Source: an uncultured Prevotellaceae bacterium (GTDB taxonomy: Bacteria > Bacteroidota > Bacteroidia > Bacteroidales > Bacteroidaceae). From it: a stretch of 64,000 bases of DNA. This document shows, piece after piece, positions 17,419-24,726 of this stretch. A program made the position numbers and the translations under genes. Each line of letters opens with the position of its first letter. The stretch's first letter is position 1. A model generated the notes under the pieces. It did not search any database and was not told the origin of the DNA. It worked only from the letters and a program-made list of their open reading frames with translations. Location of the stretch: contig OMZS01000027.1 of NCBI GenBank assembly GCA_900315565.1, positions 1-64,000 of the forward strand, written 5' to 3'.

Positions 17419-18747
17419 TCACGAAGGGCGAAGTTGGCGTGTGGCAGTGCCGAAGAGCAGCGTTTGTGTCAGGCTGCGGGTGGCGAGATAGAGAATGAAG
17501 GCGAACCAAAGGGCGTGGTTGCCCCACTGCGAATGAAGCAGTAGCCATAGCACAAAAAACAATGCAGTGGCCACGGCCGAAGAAACGAGCATGCCGCGCG
17601 TGGCGGTAATGCCAATGAACACTCCGTCCCATACGAAGGCGGCTACTCCCACCACAGGAACGAGCAGTGCCCAGAAGAAATAGGGGCGGGCAGCGGCGAT
17701 GACCGAGGCATCGTCGGTAAGCAACCGCAGCAGCAGACCTCCTCCCAAGGCATAGGCCAGTGTGAAAGCCACTGTCATGGCTGCGCCCCAGAGAAACACA
17801 TGTCGAACCACGCTGTGGAAAGCCTGCTGGTTGCGCGCGCCGTAATAGCGTCCGCCCAAAGCCTCGCCGGCAAAGGCAAAGCCGTCGAGAACGTATGAAA
17901 ATAGCAGGTAGAGCTGCATGAGCAGTGTGTTGACCGAAAGGATAATGGCTCCCTGTCGCGCTCCGGCGGAGGTGAAAAACAGATTGACGGCCACCAGGCA
18001 GAGCGTGCGCAGGAATATGTCGCGGTTGACGGAAAAAAAGGCTTTGAATTTTGAGCTGTGAATGGTGAATTTAGAATGATGAACGGTGAACTCAGAGCTG
18101 TTGCCGTACTTCTTCAGCCTGCGCCCGTAATAATGGTGCCAGAGCAGCAGCGCGGTGATAAAACCCGTCCACTGGGCAAGAAGGGTGCCAAGGGCAACGC
18201 CCTCAATCTTCATGCCGAAGCCGAAGACGAAAGCCGTGCTCAACGCAATGTTCACCACGTTTTGCATGATGGAAACAAACATCGGGATGCGGCTGTTCTG
18301 CATGCCGATGAACCAGCCGTTGAGGCTGTTCATGCCCATCACAGCGGGCGCACCCCAAATGCAGATGCTGAAATAAGTGGCGGCAAGAGGAAGAATGTCG
18401 GGTGTGGGGTGCATCAGAAACAGAGCCAGCCTGCGCAGCGGCATCTGCAACAGCACAAAAGCCAATGCAATGCCCACACCTAAGCCTACTGACAAAAAAA
18501 ACATGCGCATCACCTCCGTCAGGTCGCGCCGCCCAAGGGCTTGCGAGGTCATGCCGCTGGTGCCCATGCGCAGAAAACCGAAAAGCCAGTACATGAGGTT
18601 GAAAATCATCGACCCCACGGCGATGGCACCTATATACACGGCACTGCCCATGTGCCCCACGATGGCTACATCGACAAGGCCAAGCAGCGGAACGGTGATG
18701 TTCGAAACGATGCTCGGAACGGCAATGCACAGAATCTTACGGTTCAT
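17419..18747 (-). CDS. MATE-family multidrug efflux transporter (DinF-like)
   Basis: An inner-membrane antiporter of 442 aa with about 12 predicted spans. The start MNRKILCIAVPSIVSNITVPLLGLVDVAIVGHMG is the classic MATE N terminus, and SGMTSQALGRRD, LNGWFIGMQNSRIPM and GFAFAGEALGGRYYGA are family motifs. MATE proteins expel cationic drugs and other compounds using Na+ or H+ gradients; the substrate is unknown here. Residues about 216-233 (SSEFTVHHSKFTIHSSKFK) lie in the central cytoplasmic loop and are encoded by a tandem low-complexity string, apparently an in-frame insertion. The gene starts 1 base after the stop of the TerD-like gene, so the two are probably translated from one message. 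Confidence 0.9.
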   Translation of the reverse strand: MNRKILCIAVPSIVSNITVPLLGLVDVAIVGHMGSAVYIGAIAVGSMIFNLMYWLFGFLRMGTSGMTSQALGRRDLTEVMRMFFLSVGLGVGIALAFVLLQMPLRRLALFLMHPTPDILPLAATYFSICIWGAPAVMGMNSLNGWFIGMQNSRIPMFVSIMQNVVNIALSTAFVFGFGMKIEGVALGTLLAQWTGFITALLLWHHYYGRRLKKYGNSSEFTVHHSKFTIHSSKFKAFFSVNRDIFLRTLCLVAVNLFFTSAGARQGAIILSVNTLLMQLYLLFSYVLDGFAFAGEALGGRYYGARNQQAFHSVVRHVFLWGAAMTVAFTLAYALGGGLLLRLLTDDASVIAAARPYFFWALLVPVVGVAAFVWDGVFIGITATRGMLVSSAVATALFFVLWLLLHSQWGNHALWFAFILYLATRSLTQTLLFGTATRQLRPS

Positions 18748-18748
18748 G

Positions 18749-21031
18749 TCAACTTGGCCCCATCAGCAACCGGCTTACGGCAGCTGTGTCTTTTGCCCAC
18801 TCCATGGTGTAGGCCTCGTCGGCCTCGTCGGCATTTTCCACCATTTGAAGCTGCTGCACCTCGGCTTTCATGCGCAGCACTTCGCCGATGGTGGTTTTGG
18901 CGGCGAGACGGTTGAGGTAAGCCTGCACAGTTTCGATGTTAAGAGTCTGAATGGTTTGTCCGCCGAAAGGAATCTCAAGCCAGATGATTTCGCGCTTGGC
19001 CACTTCCAGCACACCGAACACCAAGCCTTTGGCAAGATTCGACTCATTGATGCGCACCTGATGCTGAACGGTGGAAGGGTCGTAGGCCACGCCGGTTTCG
19101 TCGGAAACGGTCATGGGGCTGGCGCTGCTCATCCAGCCCACCACCAGATTCACCGACAGATTGCCAGTGCTGTAGGCATTGCTGGAGAACGACACGTAGC
19201 GGGCACGGTTTTTCTCTAGCGTGGGCAGGTCGAGCTCCACGTATTCTGCCGTTCCTATCTGGTCGGGAATGGCGCGTATGTCGCCCGAATGGCGTGCGCC
19301 GGCTGGCGAAAGGTTGTAGTAGGCGCAGTCTTCCACACGGTTGTCGTAGATGATACGGCAACTCAGGTCCATGTCAAGATGTTGAGCGGGCATTCCCTTG
19401 CCCCACTGCATGAACAGGCGCACAGCGTCGCCCTCCACCTCGAAGCGTGTGCCCTGCAGGGCTGACGAAGCATCCTGAATGGTGCTGCTGCGGTCGCCGA
19501 TGGCCAGCGGAATGTGGTCTAACTGCGGGTCAATGTAGATGGTTGGGTGTTGGGTGATGGGTGTTGGGTGTTGTTTGGCAAATAATCGTCGGAGCGCATC
19601 GGTATAGAGTTTGCGCACCCGTCGTTTCATGTCGTCGCGCTGGGCGGGGGTGTAGAGCCTCAGCAGCGGGCTGGGCGGAATGCTTTTCGTATTGCCTCCC
19701 AAAGGCTTCACCACACGCAGAATGTTGGCGTCGAACCATGTGTCGGCATACATGCCGAGCGTGAACAGTAATCGCAGGGGAAGTTTTTCACCGTCAGCAC
19801 TCTGCAGCAGTTTTTCGAAGGACTCTAACACTGCGTCGGGACCAAACCACAGCATGTTGCTGAACAGGCTGCGGGCGAAGATGCCGGGACGCTGGCTGAG
19901 CAGACTCAGCGTTTCGAGGGGCTTGCGTGCCAGGCGCGCCTTGTTGACACGCCCCTGCCACACGTCGTAGTCCTGGCGGTAGAAACGGTCCATCAGCTCG
20001 CGCAGACGGTCGAATCCGTCGCGCTTGGCATATTCAGAGAGCCGCAAGGCACGAATCATGCGTACCCACATCTGTCGCTTGGCATGCATGGCCTCGCAGG
20101 CTTTTTCGGGAGCCATGGGCAGTGTGTTGAGCCATGTGGCCACGCGGCGGCACCATGTGCGGTTGTACTTTAGTTTCAGTTGCGTGCGTTTCTGCTCAGC
20201 ACCCTGCTGACTGCGGTCGAGCAATGCAAAAATGTGGGCATGGGCATAGCGGGCGTTGCTGATGAGCACACGCGGCTCCACCAGCTGCAGCTGGCCTGTG
20301 TGCTTGTACCACAGATAGCGCAGCACGTCGGTGGGCGAGCTGAACAGCATGCACGTCTCGGCTTCTTTTCCCAGCTCCAGCAGCGCATCGACGGCCAGCA
20401 CAAGCGTTTCTTTGATGCCTATTTCCACGTTTTGTGGCAGCGGCAGATGTTTGAGCAGCAGCTTGAGCGAGTCGGCTTGCGTTGCATCGAGAGCCACGGG
20501 CGATGCCAGCAGGTTTTCCATGCACTTTTCCACGTCGTCGCGTCGCCAGAGGGTGAGCGTCTTGAGTTTGCTGCCCTGTCCGCGATAAATCTCGGTGGAC
20601 GTCTGGAATGGCGTGCCGCAGAACGGGCAGCCGTTGTAACGTTCCAGGGGGAAGGTGCCGTCGGGAATCAGATGGCCGCATGGCAGCCGTGTGCCATTCA
20701 TCTGCACTTCGTCGCCGAAATAGTTGGCCACAAAAGTGATGATGTGGTCGATGAACGATTCGCCTGTAGGTACCTGCCAGCCCTTGACCAACGGTGCCCA
20801 GTTGAGGCCTACACCCATCACTTCGTTCACCACGTCGAGCACCTCGGCCTGTTGCGTGGGAGCCATGCCGTTGAGCACGTGGAGCAGTGGCTCGCTGACG
20901 GCATAACCGATGGAGCGCAGCAGCGACACTAGCTGAAGGGTGGGCTGGGTGATGGTGTTGTCGGGAAGAATCTCATCGGGAACGAAAATTGCCCCCTGCC
21001 GTATTGAAACGCGAAGCAAATCTTTTTCCAT
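18749..21031 (-). CDS. TerD-domain protein with RING-like zinc cluster
   Basis: This 760-aa cytoplasmic protein has no signal peptide. An N-terminal helical region is followed near 115-137 by LPCGHLIPDG...YNGCPFCGTPF, a RING-like or zinc-ribbon Cys/His cluster. A long Arg- and Leu-rich helical region runs to about 500. The C-terminal part (about 545-690) looks like a TerD domain: LDMDLSCRIIYDN, then YYNLSPAGARHSGDIRA, then YVELDLPTLEKN, matching the TerD calcium-binding core pattern (HSGD, acidic strand, hydrophobic strand). It resembles the MXAN_6230/SCO0854 RING-domain family as I remember it. TerD-type proteins belong to tellurite and stress-response modules, but no other ter gene is nearby. 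A His/Pro/Thr string near 485-497 comes from a tandem low-complexity repeat. It is upstream of, and likely coupled to, the MATE gene. Confidence 0.7.
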   Translation of the reverse strand: MEKDLLRVSIRQGAIFVPDEILPDNTITQPTLQLVSLLRSIGYAVSEPLLHVLNGMAPTQQAEVLDVVNEVMGVGLNWAPLVKGWQVPTGESFIDHIITFVANYFGDEVQMNGTRLPCGHLIPDGTFPLERYNGCPFCGTPFQTSTEIYRGQGSKLKTLTLWRRDDVEKCMENLLASPVALDATQADSLKLLLKHLPLPQNVEIGIKETLVLAVDALLELGKEAETCMLFSSPTDVLRYLWYKHTGQLQLVEPRVLISNARYAHAHIFALLDRSQQGAEQKRTQLKLKYNRTWCRRVATWLNTLPMAPEKACEAMHAKRQMWVRMIRALRLSEYAKRDGFDRLRELMDRFYRQDYDVWQGRVNKARLARKPLETLSLLSQRPGIFARSLFSNMLWFGPDAVLESFEKLLQSADGEKLPLRLLFTLGMYADTWFDANILRVVKPLGGNTKSIPPSPLLRLYTPAQRDDMKRRVRKLYTDALRRLFAKQHPTPITQHPTIYIDPQLDHIPLAIGDRSSTIQDASSALQGTRFEVEGDAVRLFMQWGKGMPAQHLDMDLSCRIIYDNRVEDCAYYNLSPAGARHSGDIRAIPDQIGTAEYVELDLPTLEKNRARYVSFSSNAYSTGNLSVNLVVGWMSSASPMTVSDETGVAYDPSTVQHQVRINESNLAKGLVFGVLEVAKREIIWLEIPFGGQTIQTLNIETVQAYLNRLAAKTTIGEVLRMKAEVQQLQMVENADEADEAYTMEWAKDTAAVSRLLMGPS

Positions 21032-21071
21032 GGCTGTGACGTTGGTTTTAGGCTGTGACGTTGGTTTTTAA

Positions 21072-21175
21072 AAAACAAAAAAAGGCAATCGGGGAACTAA
21101 AAGTTGACCCCGAAGGATCATCAGGACATTGAAGTAAGTTCCCCTTGGCCTTTTTTCTTATGATTGGTTTTCCTT
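21072..21175 (-). ncRNA. Candidate small RNA or attenuator leader before the TerD-like gene
   Basis: A full transcription unit without a reading frame is visible on the minus strand. TATCTTTG (-7, 21182-21189) has TTTG 19 bases upstream (21209-21212). About 100 bases later a hairpin pairs 21078-21086 with 21148-21156 and GGGGAACT (21091-21098) with AGTTCCCC (21137-21144), followed by a T-run. The TerD-like start codon is only about 45 bases beyond, so this is either a stand-alone RNA or a 5' leader that attenuates that operon. I do not recognise an Rfam family. Confidence 0.5.
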
Positions 21176-21242
21176 TCGGTGCAAAGATATGTGTTTTTTG
21201 TTGAACAACAAAATATTATTGCGCTTTTTTTCTTCTTTCTGC

Positions 21243-22421
21243 CTATCGTGCCATGTTGTAGATGGTTTTCATGTCGGCAGTATGAATTTTCTCGATGGAA
21301 CCAAGCACTACGGTGTTGTCGCGGCTGCACTTGCGCACCATGGTGTCAATCTCGTCGTCGGTAATGTCGCGTCCAATCAGTTCGCGGATGTTGGTGGGCA
21401 TGCCAATCTGGCGGTAGAACGTCTCAATGGCCTCGATGCCGCGCAGGGCGGTACCCTCGGGGTCGGAGAAATCGTTGGTCACACCCATCACGTTGACGGC
21501 AAACTGCACGAAACGGCTCACATGCTTCGGCATCACGAAGCGTGCCCACGAGCCCCAGATGGCAGCCAGACCAGCGCCGTGGGTAACGCCGAAGAGCGCG
21601 CTCAGCTCGTGCTCCAGGCGGTGGGTAGCAAAGTCTTTCTCGCCGCCGCACTCCGTCAGGTTGTTGTGCGAGAGCGAGCCGGCCCACATAATCTGTGCGC
21701 GGTTGCGGTAGTCTTCGGGATTCTTCAGCACGGCCAATGCACTGTCTTTCACGGTGCGCATCAGCGCCTCGCTGATGGCGTCGGTGAGTGTCATGTCGTC
21801 GAAGCGGCAGAAGTAGCGCTCCATGGTGTGCATCATGATGTCGGTGGCACCCGCAGCCGTCTGATAGGGTGGGAGAGTGAAGGTGCGCTCGGGGTTCATA
21901 ATGGCAAAGCGGCAGCGGCACAGGTTGCTGTTGACACCGCGCTTGTTGAGGTCCTCGTCGCGGGTGATGACGCACGAGTCGCTCATCTCACTGCCCGCTG
22001 CGGGAATGGTGAGGATGCAGCCGATGGGCAGACAAGCCTGCGGGGCCTTGCCACACCAGAAGTCCCACACGTCGCCGTCGTAGGGAACACCGTAGCCGAT
22101 GGCTTTCGACGAGTCGATGACGCTGCCGCCACCCACCGCAAGAATGAAGTCAACACCCTCGGCACGGCAAAGCTCAATGCCCTCCTTCACCTTAGAGAGC
22201 AGCGGGTTGGGCACTACGCCGCCCAGCTCCACAAAGGCAATTCCTGCCTCCTGGAGCATTTTTTCCACCTTGTCGAGCAGACCGGAGCGGCGCGCGCTGC
22301 CGCCACCGTAGTGAACAAGCACCTTCGTGCCGCCGTATTTCTTTATTAACTGAGCCAACTGTTCTTCCGACTCGCGTCCGAACACCACTTCCGTGGGCGA
22401 ATAAAAATTGAAATCTTTCAT
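21243..22421 (-). CDS. Iron-containing alcohol dehydrogenase (BDH/YqhD-like)
   Basis: A cytoplasmic NAD(P)H-dependent alcohol/aldehyde oxidoreductase of 392 aa, full family length. The nucleotide-binding motif AVGGGSVIDSSKAI (near 95-108) and the iron-site residues in GATDIMMHTMERYF (near 191-204) and FATHRLEHELSALFGVTHGAGLA (His near 267 and 280) are present. PAAGSEMSDSCVI is typical of butanol-dehydrogenase-type members. It begins MKDFNFYSPTEVVFG, the usual N terminus of the group. It probably reduces aldehydes during fermentation or detoxification. The gene stands alone on the minus strand, upstream of the candidate small RNA. Confidence 0.92.
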   Translation of the reverse strand: MKDFNFYSPTEVVFGRESEEQLAQLIKKYGGTKVLVHYGGGSARRSGLLDKVEKMLQEAGIAFVELGGVVPNPLLSKVKEGIELCRAEGVDFILAVGGGSVIDSSKAIGYGVPYDGDVWDFWCGKAPQACLPIGCILTIPAAGSEMSDSCVITRDEDLNKRGVNSNLCRCRFAIMNPERTFTLPPYQTAAGATDIMMHTMERYFCRFDDMTLTDAISEALMRTVKDSALAVLKNPEDYRNRAQIMWAGSLSHNNLTECGGEKDFATHRLEHELSALFGVTHGAGLAAIWGSWARFVMPKHVSRFVQFAVNVMGVTNDFSDPEGTALRGIEAIETFYRQIGMPTNIRELIGRDITDDEIDTMVRKCSRDNTVVLGSIEKIHTADMKTIYNMAR

Positions 22422-22477
22422 TTTTCAGAGTATTTGATGAGAACTTACTTAGTTTCGTTATTATAGAGAACCATCTT

Positions 22478-23115
22478 CTACAGTTCTTTAATCTCTGCAT
22501 CAACAATATAAATATCTCCTTCTCTATCTCTCAGAACATTTCTTGGAACCAAGTCCCATACCTCGTACGACTTGTTAACAAAATGCCCCTCCCTGTTCTG
22601 TTTGACGAATCCTAATGCAGCCATATAAGTGTCAATCTCGATGGATGTTGCCGGCAATGCATCTTTAACTAAATGCTGCTGAAGCACAGGCATTACAGTT
22701 CTTCCGTCAAAGCCTGTAAAAGCATAAAGAGAATAAGACGTTTCATAGAAAAGACGATTATGCAAAATAATCTTTTTAAGCAGTCCTGTTATGCTTCCGC
22801 TATTGAGGAGATTATTGATTTGTAGATAGTGTTATTAGAAACGTATGTGTCATTTTCGTTTCCACTTGGGCCTGGCACACCTAAATTCATTACGCAATCC
22901 ATCGTAAGCCATAAACCATTCTCTTTGGCATACAGCTCTGAAACTCGTTGCTCCAGGTCCAATCTGTTTACATGCTTTTGGCCATCTCGAAGTTGCGCTT
23001 CATATAGTTGGCAGCGTCGATGGAGTTCATCGATAACTTCATAGATTCTGCAATTTTCTGCAACTTCCTCTCCACTGCCTCTTTGTGGAATTGATTCAAA
23101 TATTTCATCTTTCAT
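22478..23115 (-). pseudogene. Frameshifted kinase-like protein of the polyvalent-protein kinase family
   Basis: Two reading frames together give one recognisable protein. Frame one (22789-23115, 108 aa) carries LYAKENGLWLTMDCVMNLG...GNENDTYVSNNTIYK and then runs into a stop. Frame two (22478 to about 22815) continues with NNLLNSGSITGLLKKIILHN, then FTGFDGRTVMPVLQQ, DLVPRNVL (catalytic-loop-like D-x4-N) and YIVDAE (metal-binding Asp). Restoring one base in the run TACAAATCAATA (about 22815-22823) joins them as IYKINNLLNSGS. The family occurs in Bacteroidetes mobile and phage-related DNA. A good -7 promoter box (23128-23135) remains. It could be a true lesion, phase variation or a sequencing error. 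Confidence 0.7.
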
Positions 23116-23127
23116 TTATTTTTTCTG

Positions 23128-23135
23128 CAAAGATA
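23128..23135 (-). promoter_or_regulatory. -7 box for the kinase-like gene
   Basis: Minus-strand TATCTTTG, 12 bases from the start codon, with a TTG about 19 bases upstream. It is divergent from the thiol peroxidase promoter 44 bases away. Confidence 0.5.
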
Positions 23136-23178
23136 AAAAATATTTCTGTTTTTACAACCGCCATAAGAAAAAATAACG

Positions 23179-23186
23179 TAAATTTG
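23179..23186 (+). promoter_or_regulatory. -7 box for the thiol peroxidase gene
   Basis: TAAATTTG matches TAnnTTTG and lies 54 bases before the start codon of the peroxidase gene. Confidence 0.5.
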
Positions 23187-23239
23187 CAGCAATAATAACT
23201 CAACAATAAAGATAAACACACAACATAAACCATAAGACC

Positions 23240-23692
23240 ATGAACATTGGAGACAAAGCTCCCGAGGTGCTCGGTACCGACGAGCAGGGACGGGAAATTA
23301 AACTGAGCGACTTCCGTGGCCGCAAGCTGGTGTTGTATTTCTATCCCAAGGACTCTACCCCCGGATGCACCAATCAGGCATGCAACCTGCGCGACAACTA
23401 CGAGCGCATGCTGAGCAAGGGCTACGCCGTGGTGGGCGTGAGTGTGCAGGACGCACGGTCGCACCAGCGTTTCATTGAGAAATACCAGCTGCCGTTCCCG
23501 CTGATAGCCGACACGGAGAAAACACTCGTGCAGCAGTTTGGCGTGTGGGGCGAGAAAAAGATGGCGGGCCGCACCTACATGGGTACGCTGCGCACCACCT
23601 TCATCATCAACGAGGAGGGCATCGTGGAGGAAATCATCTCGCCGAAGCAGATAAAAGTGAAAGAGCACGCGGCACAAATTTTGGGTGAGTAA
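23240..23692 (+). CDS. bcp: Thioredoxin-dependent thiol peroxidase (BCP/PrxQ type)
   Basis: A 150-aa cytoplasmic peroxiredoxin that reduces hydrogen and organic peroxides. The peroxidatic Cys43 and resolving Cys48 lie in DSTPGCTNQACNLRD, the five-residue spacing typical of atypical two-Cys BCP proteins. FYPKD, VVGVSVQD and FPLIADTEK are further family motifs. Length and start (MNIGDKAPEV) are standard. It has its own promoter and is separated by 83 bases from the next gene; that gap contains an AATTCTCTAGA-type repeat half (rc at 23726-23744). Confidence 0.95.
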   Translation: MNIGDKAPEVLGTDEQGREIKLSDFRGRKLVLYFYPKDSTPGCTNQACNLRDNYERMLSKGYAVVGVSVQDARSHQRFIEKYQLPFPLIADTEKTLVQQFGVWGEKKMAGRTYMGTLRTTFIINEEGIVEEIISPKQIKVKEHAAQILGE

Positions 23693-23724
23693 GCATGGCT
23701 TTCGTAAAGCACGGTTTTGTGTTG

Positions 23725-23755
23725 AAATTTTCTAGAGAATTTTGGCCTAACGTGC
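23725..23755. repeat. Partial copy of the AATTCTCTAGA intergenic motif
   Basis: AAATTTTCTAGAGAATTTT is the exact inverse of the AAATTCTCTAGAAAATTT module attached to the 21-base arrays at 13.7 and 29.4 kb. CGTGCGGTATT, a few bases on, resembles a decayed CGTGAG half-unit. Confidence 0.5.
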
Positions 23756-23775
23756 GGTATTAAAATCTGCGAACA

Positions 23776-24726
23776 ATGAAACACGTTTTTCTCGCCTTGT
23801 TCTGTGTCGTTGGCGCATGGTGGGGAGGAATGCTCATCGGCTGTCAGCCAAACAGTGCTCCCGACAACCTGCCCGCCGAGGGCAACGCCATGTATTATTG
23901 GCGCACGTCGCTTCGGTTCGACAGCACAGAGCGCGCATTCATGCGGCAGCAAAACATACGGCGGCTTTACGTTAAGTTTTTCGATGTGGCCGTTGAGGGC
24001 CCGCAAGGCCCGGTTCCCGTGGCCACACTCAAGTTCAACGACCCCGTGCCCGAGGGCGTGGAGGTAGTGCCAACGGTGTTTATCGTGGAAAACTGCCTGC
24101 GCGATACCATCGGCCATTTGGCTGAAAAGATAGTGACCCGTGTGATGAAGATGTGCGCGACCAACGACATCGGTGCCGTGCGCGAATTGCAGGTGGATTG
24201 CGACTGGACTTTGCGCTCGCGTGAGAAATATTTTGCCTTGCTCAGCGACATGCGCCGCTTGCTGAAAGAGCACGGCATGAAGCTTTCGGCCACCATACGC
24301 CTGCACCAGCTCAGCCAGCCTGCGCCGCCCGTGGACTACGGTGCGCTGATGGTGTATAACACCGCCGACCCCAGGCGGCTGACCGACCACAATCCGATAC
24401 TCGACATTCGCGATGTGGAGCCCTACATGAAGCATCTCAAGGGCTACAAACTGCCGCTGGCCACGGCCTACCCGCTGTTCAGCTGGCAACTGCTGTTCAA
24501 CGGCACAGCGTTCAACCGCTTCCTTTATGGCGAACGGCCTGTGCTGAAGCTGACCACCGACACCATCGTCAGTTGGCACAGTGAGGTAGAGCAGATTCTG
24601 CGTGCCAAGAGCGTGGTGGAAAAGCGCCGTGCCGACGCCTCCCACCTTATTATATTATATCATTTGGACAAACAATTCATTTCTAACTATACCAATGAAG
24701 ACTATGAGAAGATTTTTAGCCGTTAG
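23776..24726 (+). CDS. Lipoprotein of unknown function, possibly DUF3142-like
   Basis: This 316-aa protein has a hydrophobic N terminus ending in a plausible lipobox (MLIGC, Cys23), so it is probably anchored to a membrane. The body begins YYWRTSLRFDSTERAF and continues RRLYVKFFDV, VVPTVFIVENCL, LQVDCDWTLRSREKYFALL and LSATIRLHQL. Alternating strands and helices with D-x-D and acidic residues suggest a TIM-barrel, glycoside-hydrolase-like fold such as DUF3142. This assignment is tentative. Its 3' end overlaps the start of the next gene by about 30 bases, so the two are likely co-translated and may act together. Confidence 0.65.
   Translation: MKHVFLALFCVVGAWWGGMLIGCQPNSAPDNLPAEGNAMYYWRTSLRFDSTERAFMRQQNIRRLYVKFFDVAVEGPQGPVPVATLKFNDPVPEGVEVVPTVFIVENCLRDTIGHLAEKIVTRVMKMCATNDIGAVRELQVDCDWTLRSREKYFALLSDMRRLLKEHGMKLSATIRLHQLSQPAPPVDYGALMVYNTADPRRLTDHNPILDIRDVEPYMKHLKGYKLPLATAYPLFSWQLLFNGTAFNRFLYGERPVLKLTTDTIVSWHSEVEQILRAKSVVEKRRADASHLIILYHLDKQFISNYTNEDYEKIFSR

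Noticed and set aside
18749-18915. Plus-strand frames opposite the TerD-like and MATE genes
   Set aside because: They are antisense to well-supported genes with clear family motifs.
24602-24694. Longer N terminus for the exported helical protein
   Set aside because: The extra residues lie within the preceding gene and would put non-signal sequence before a good signal peptide.
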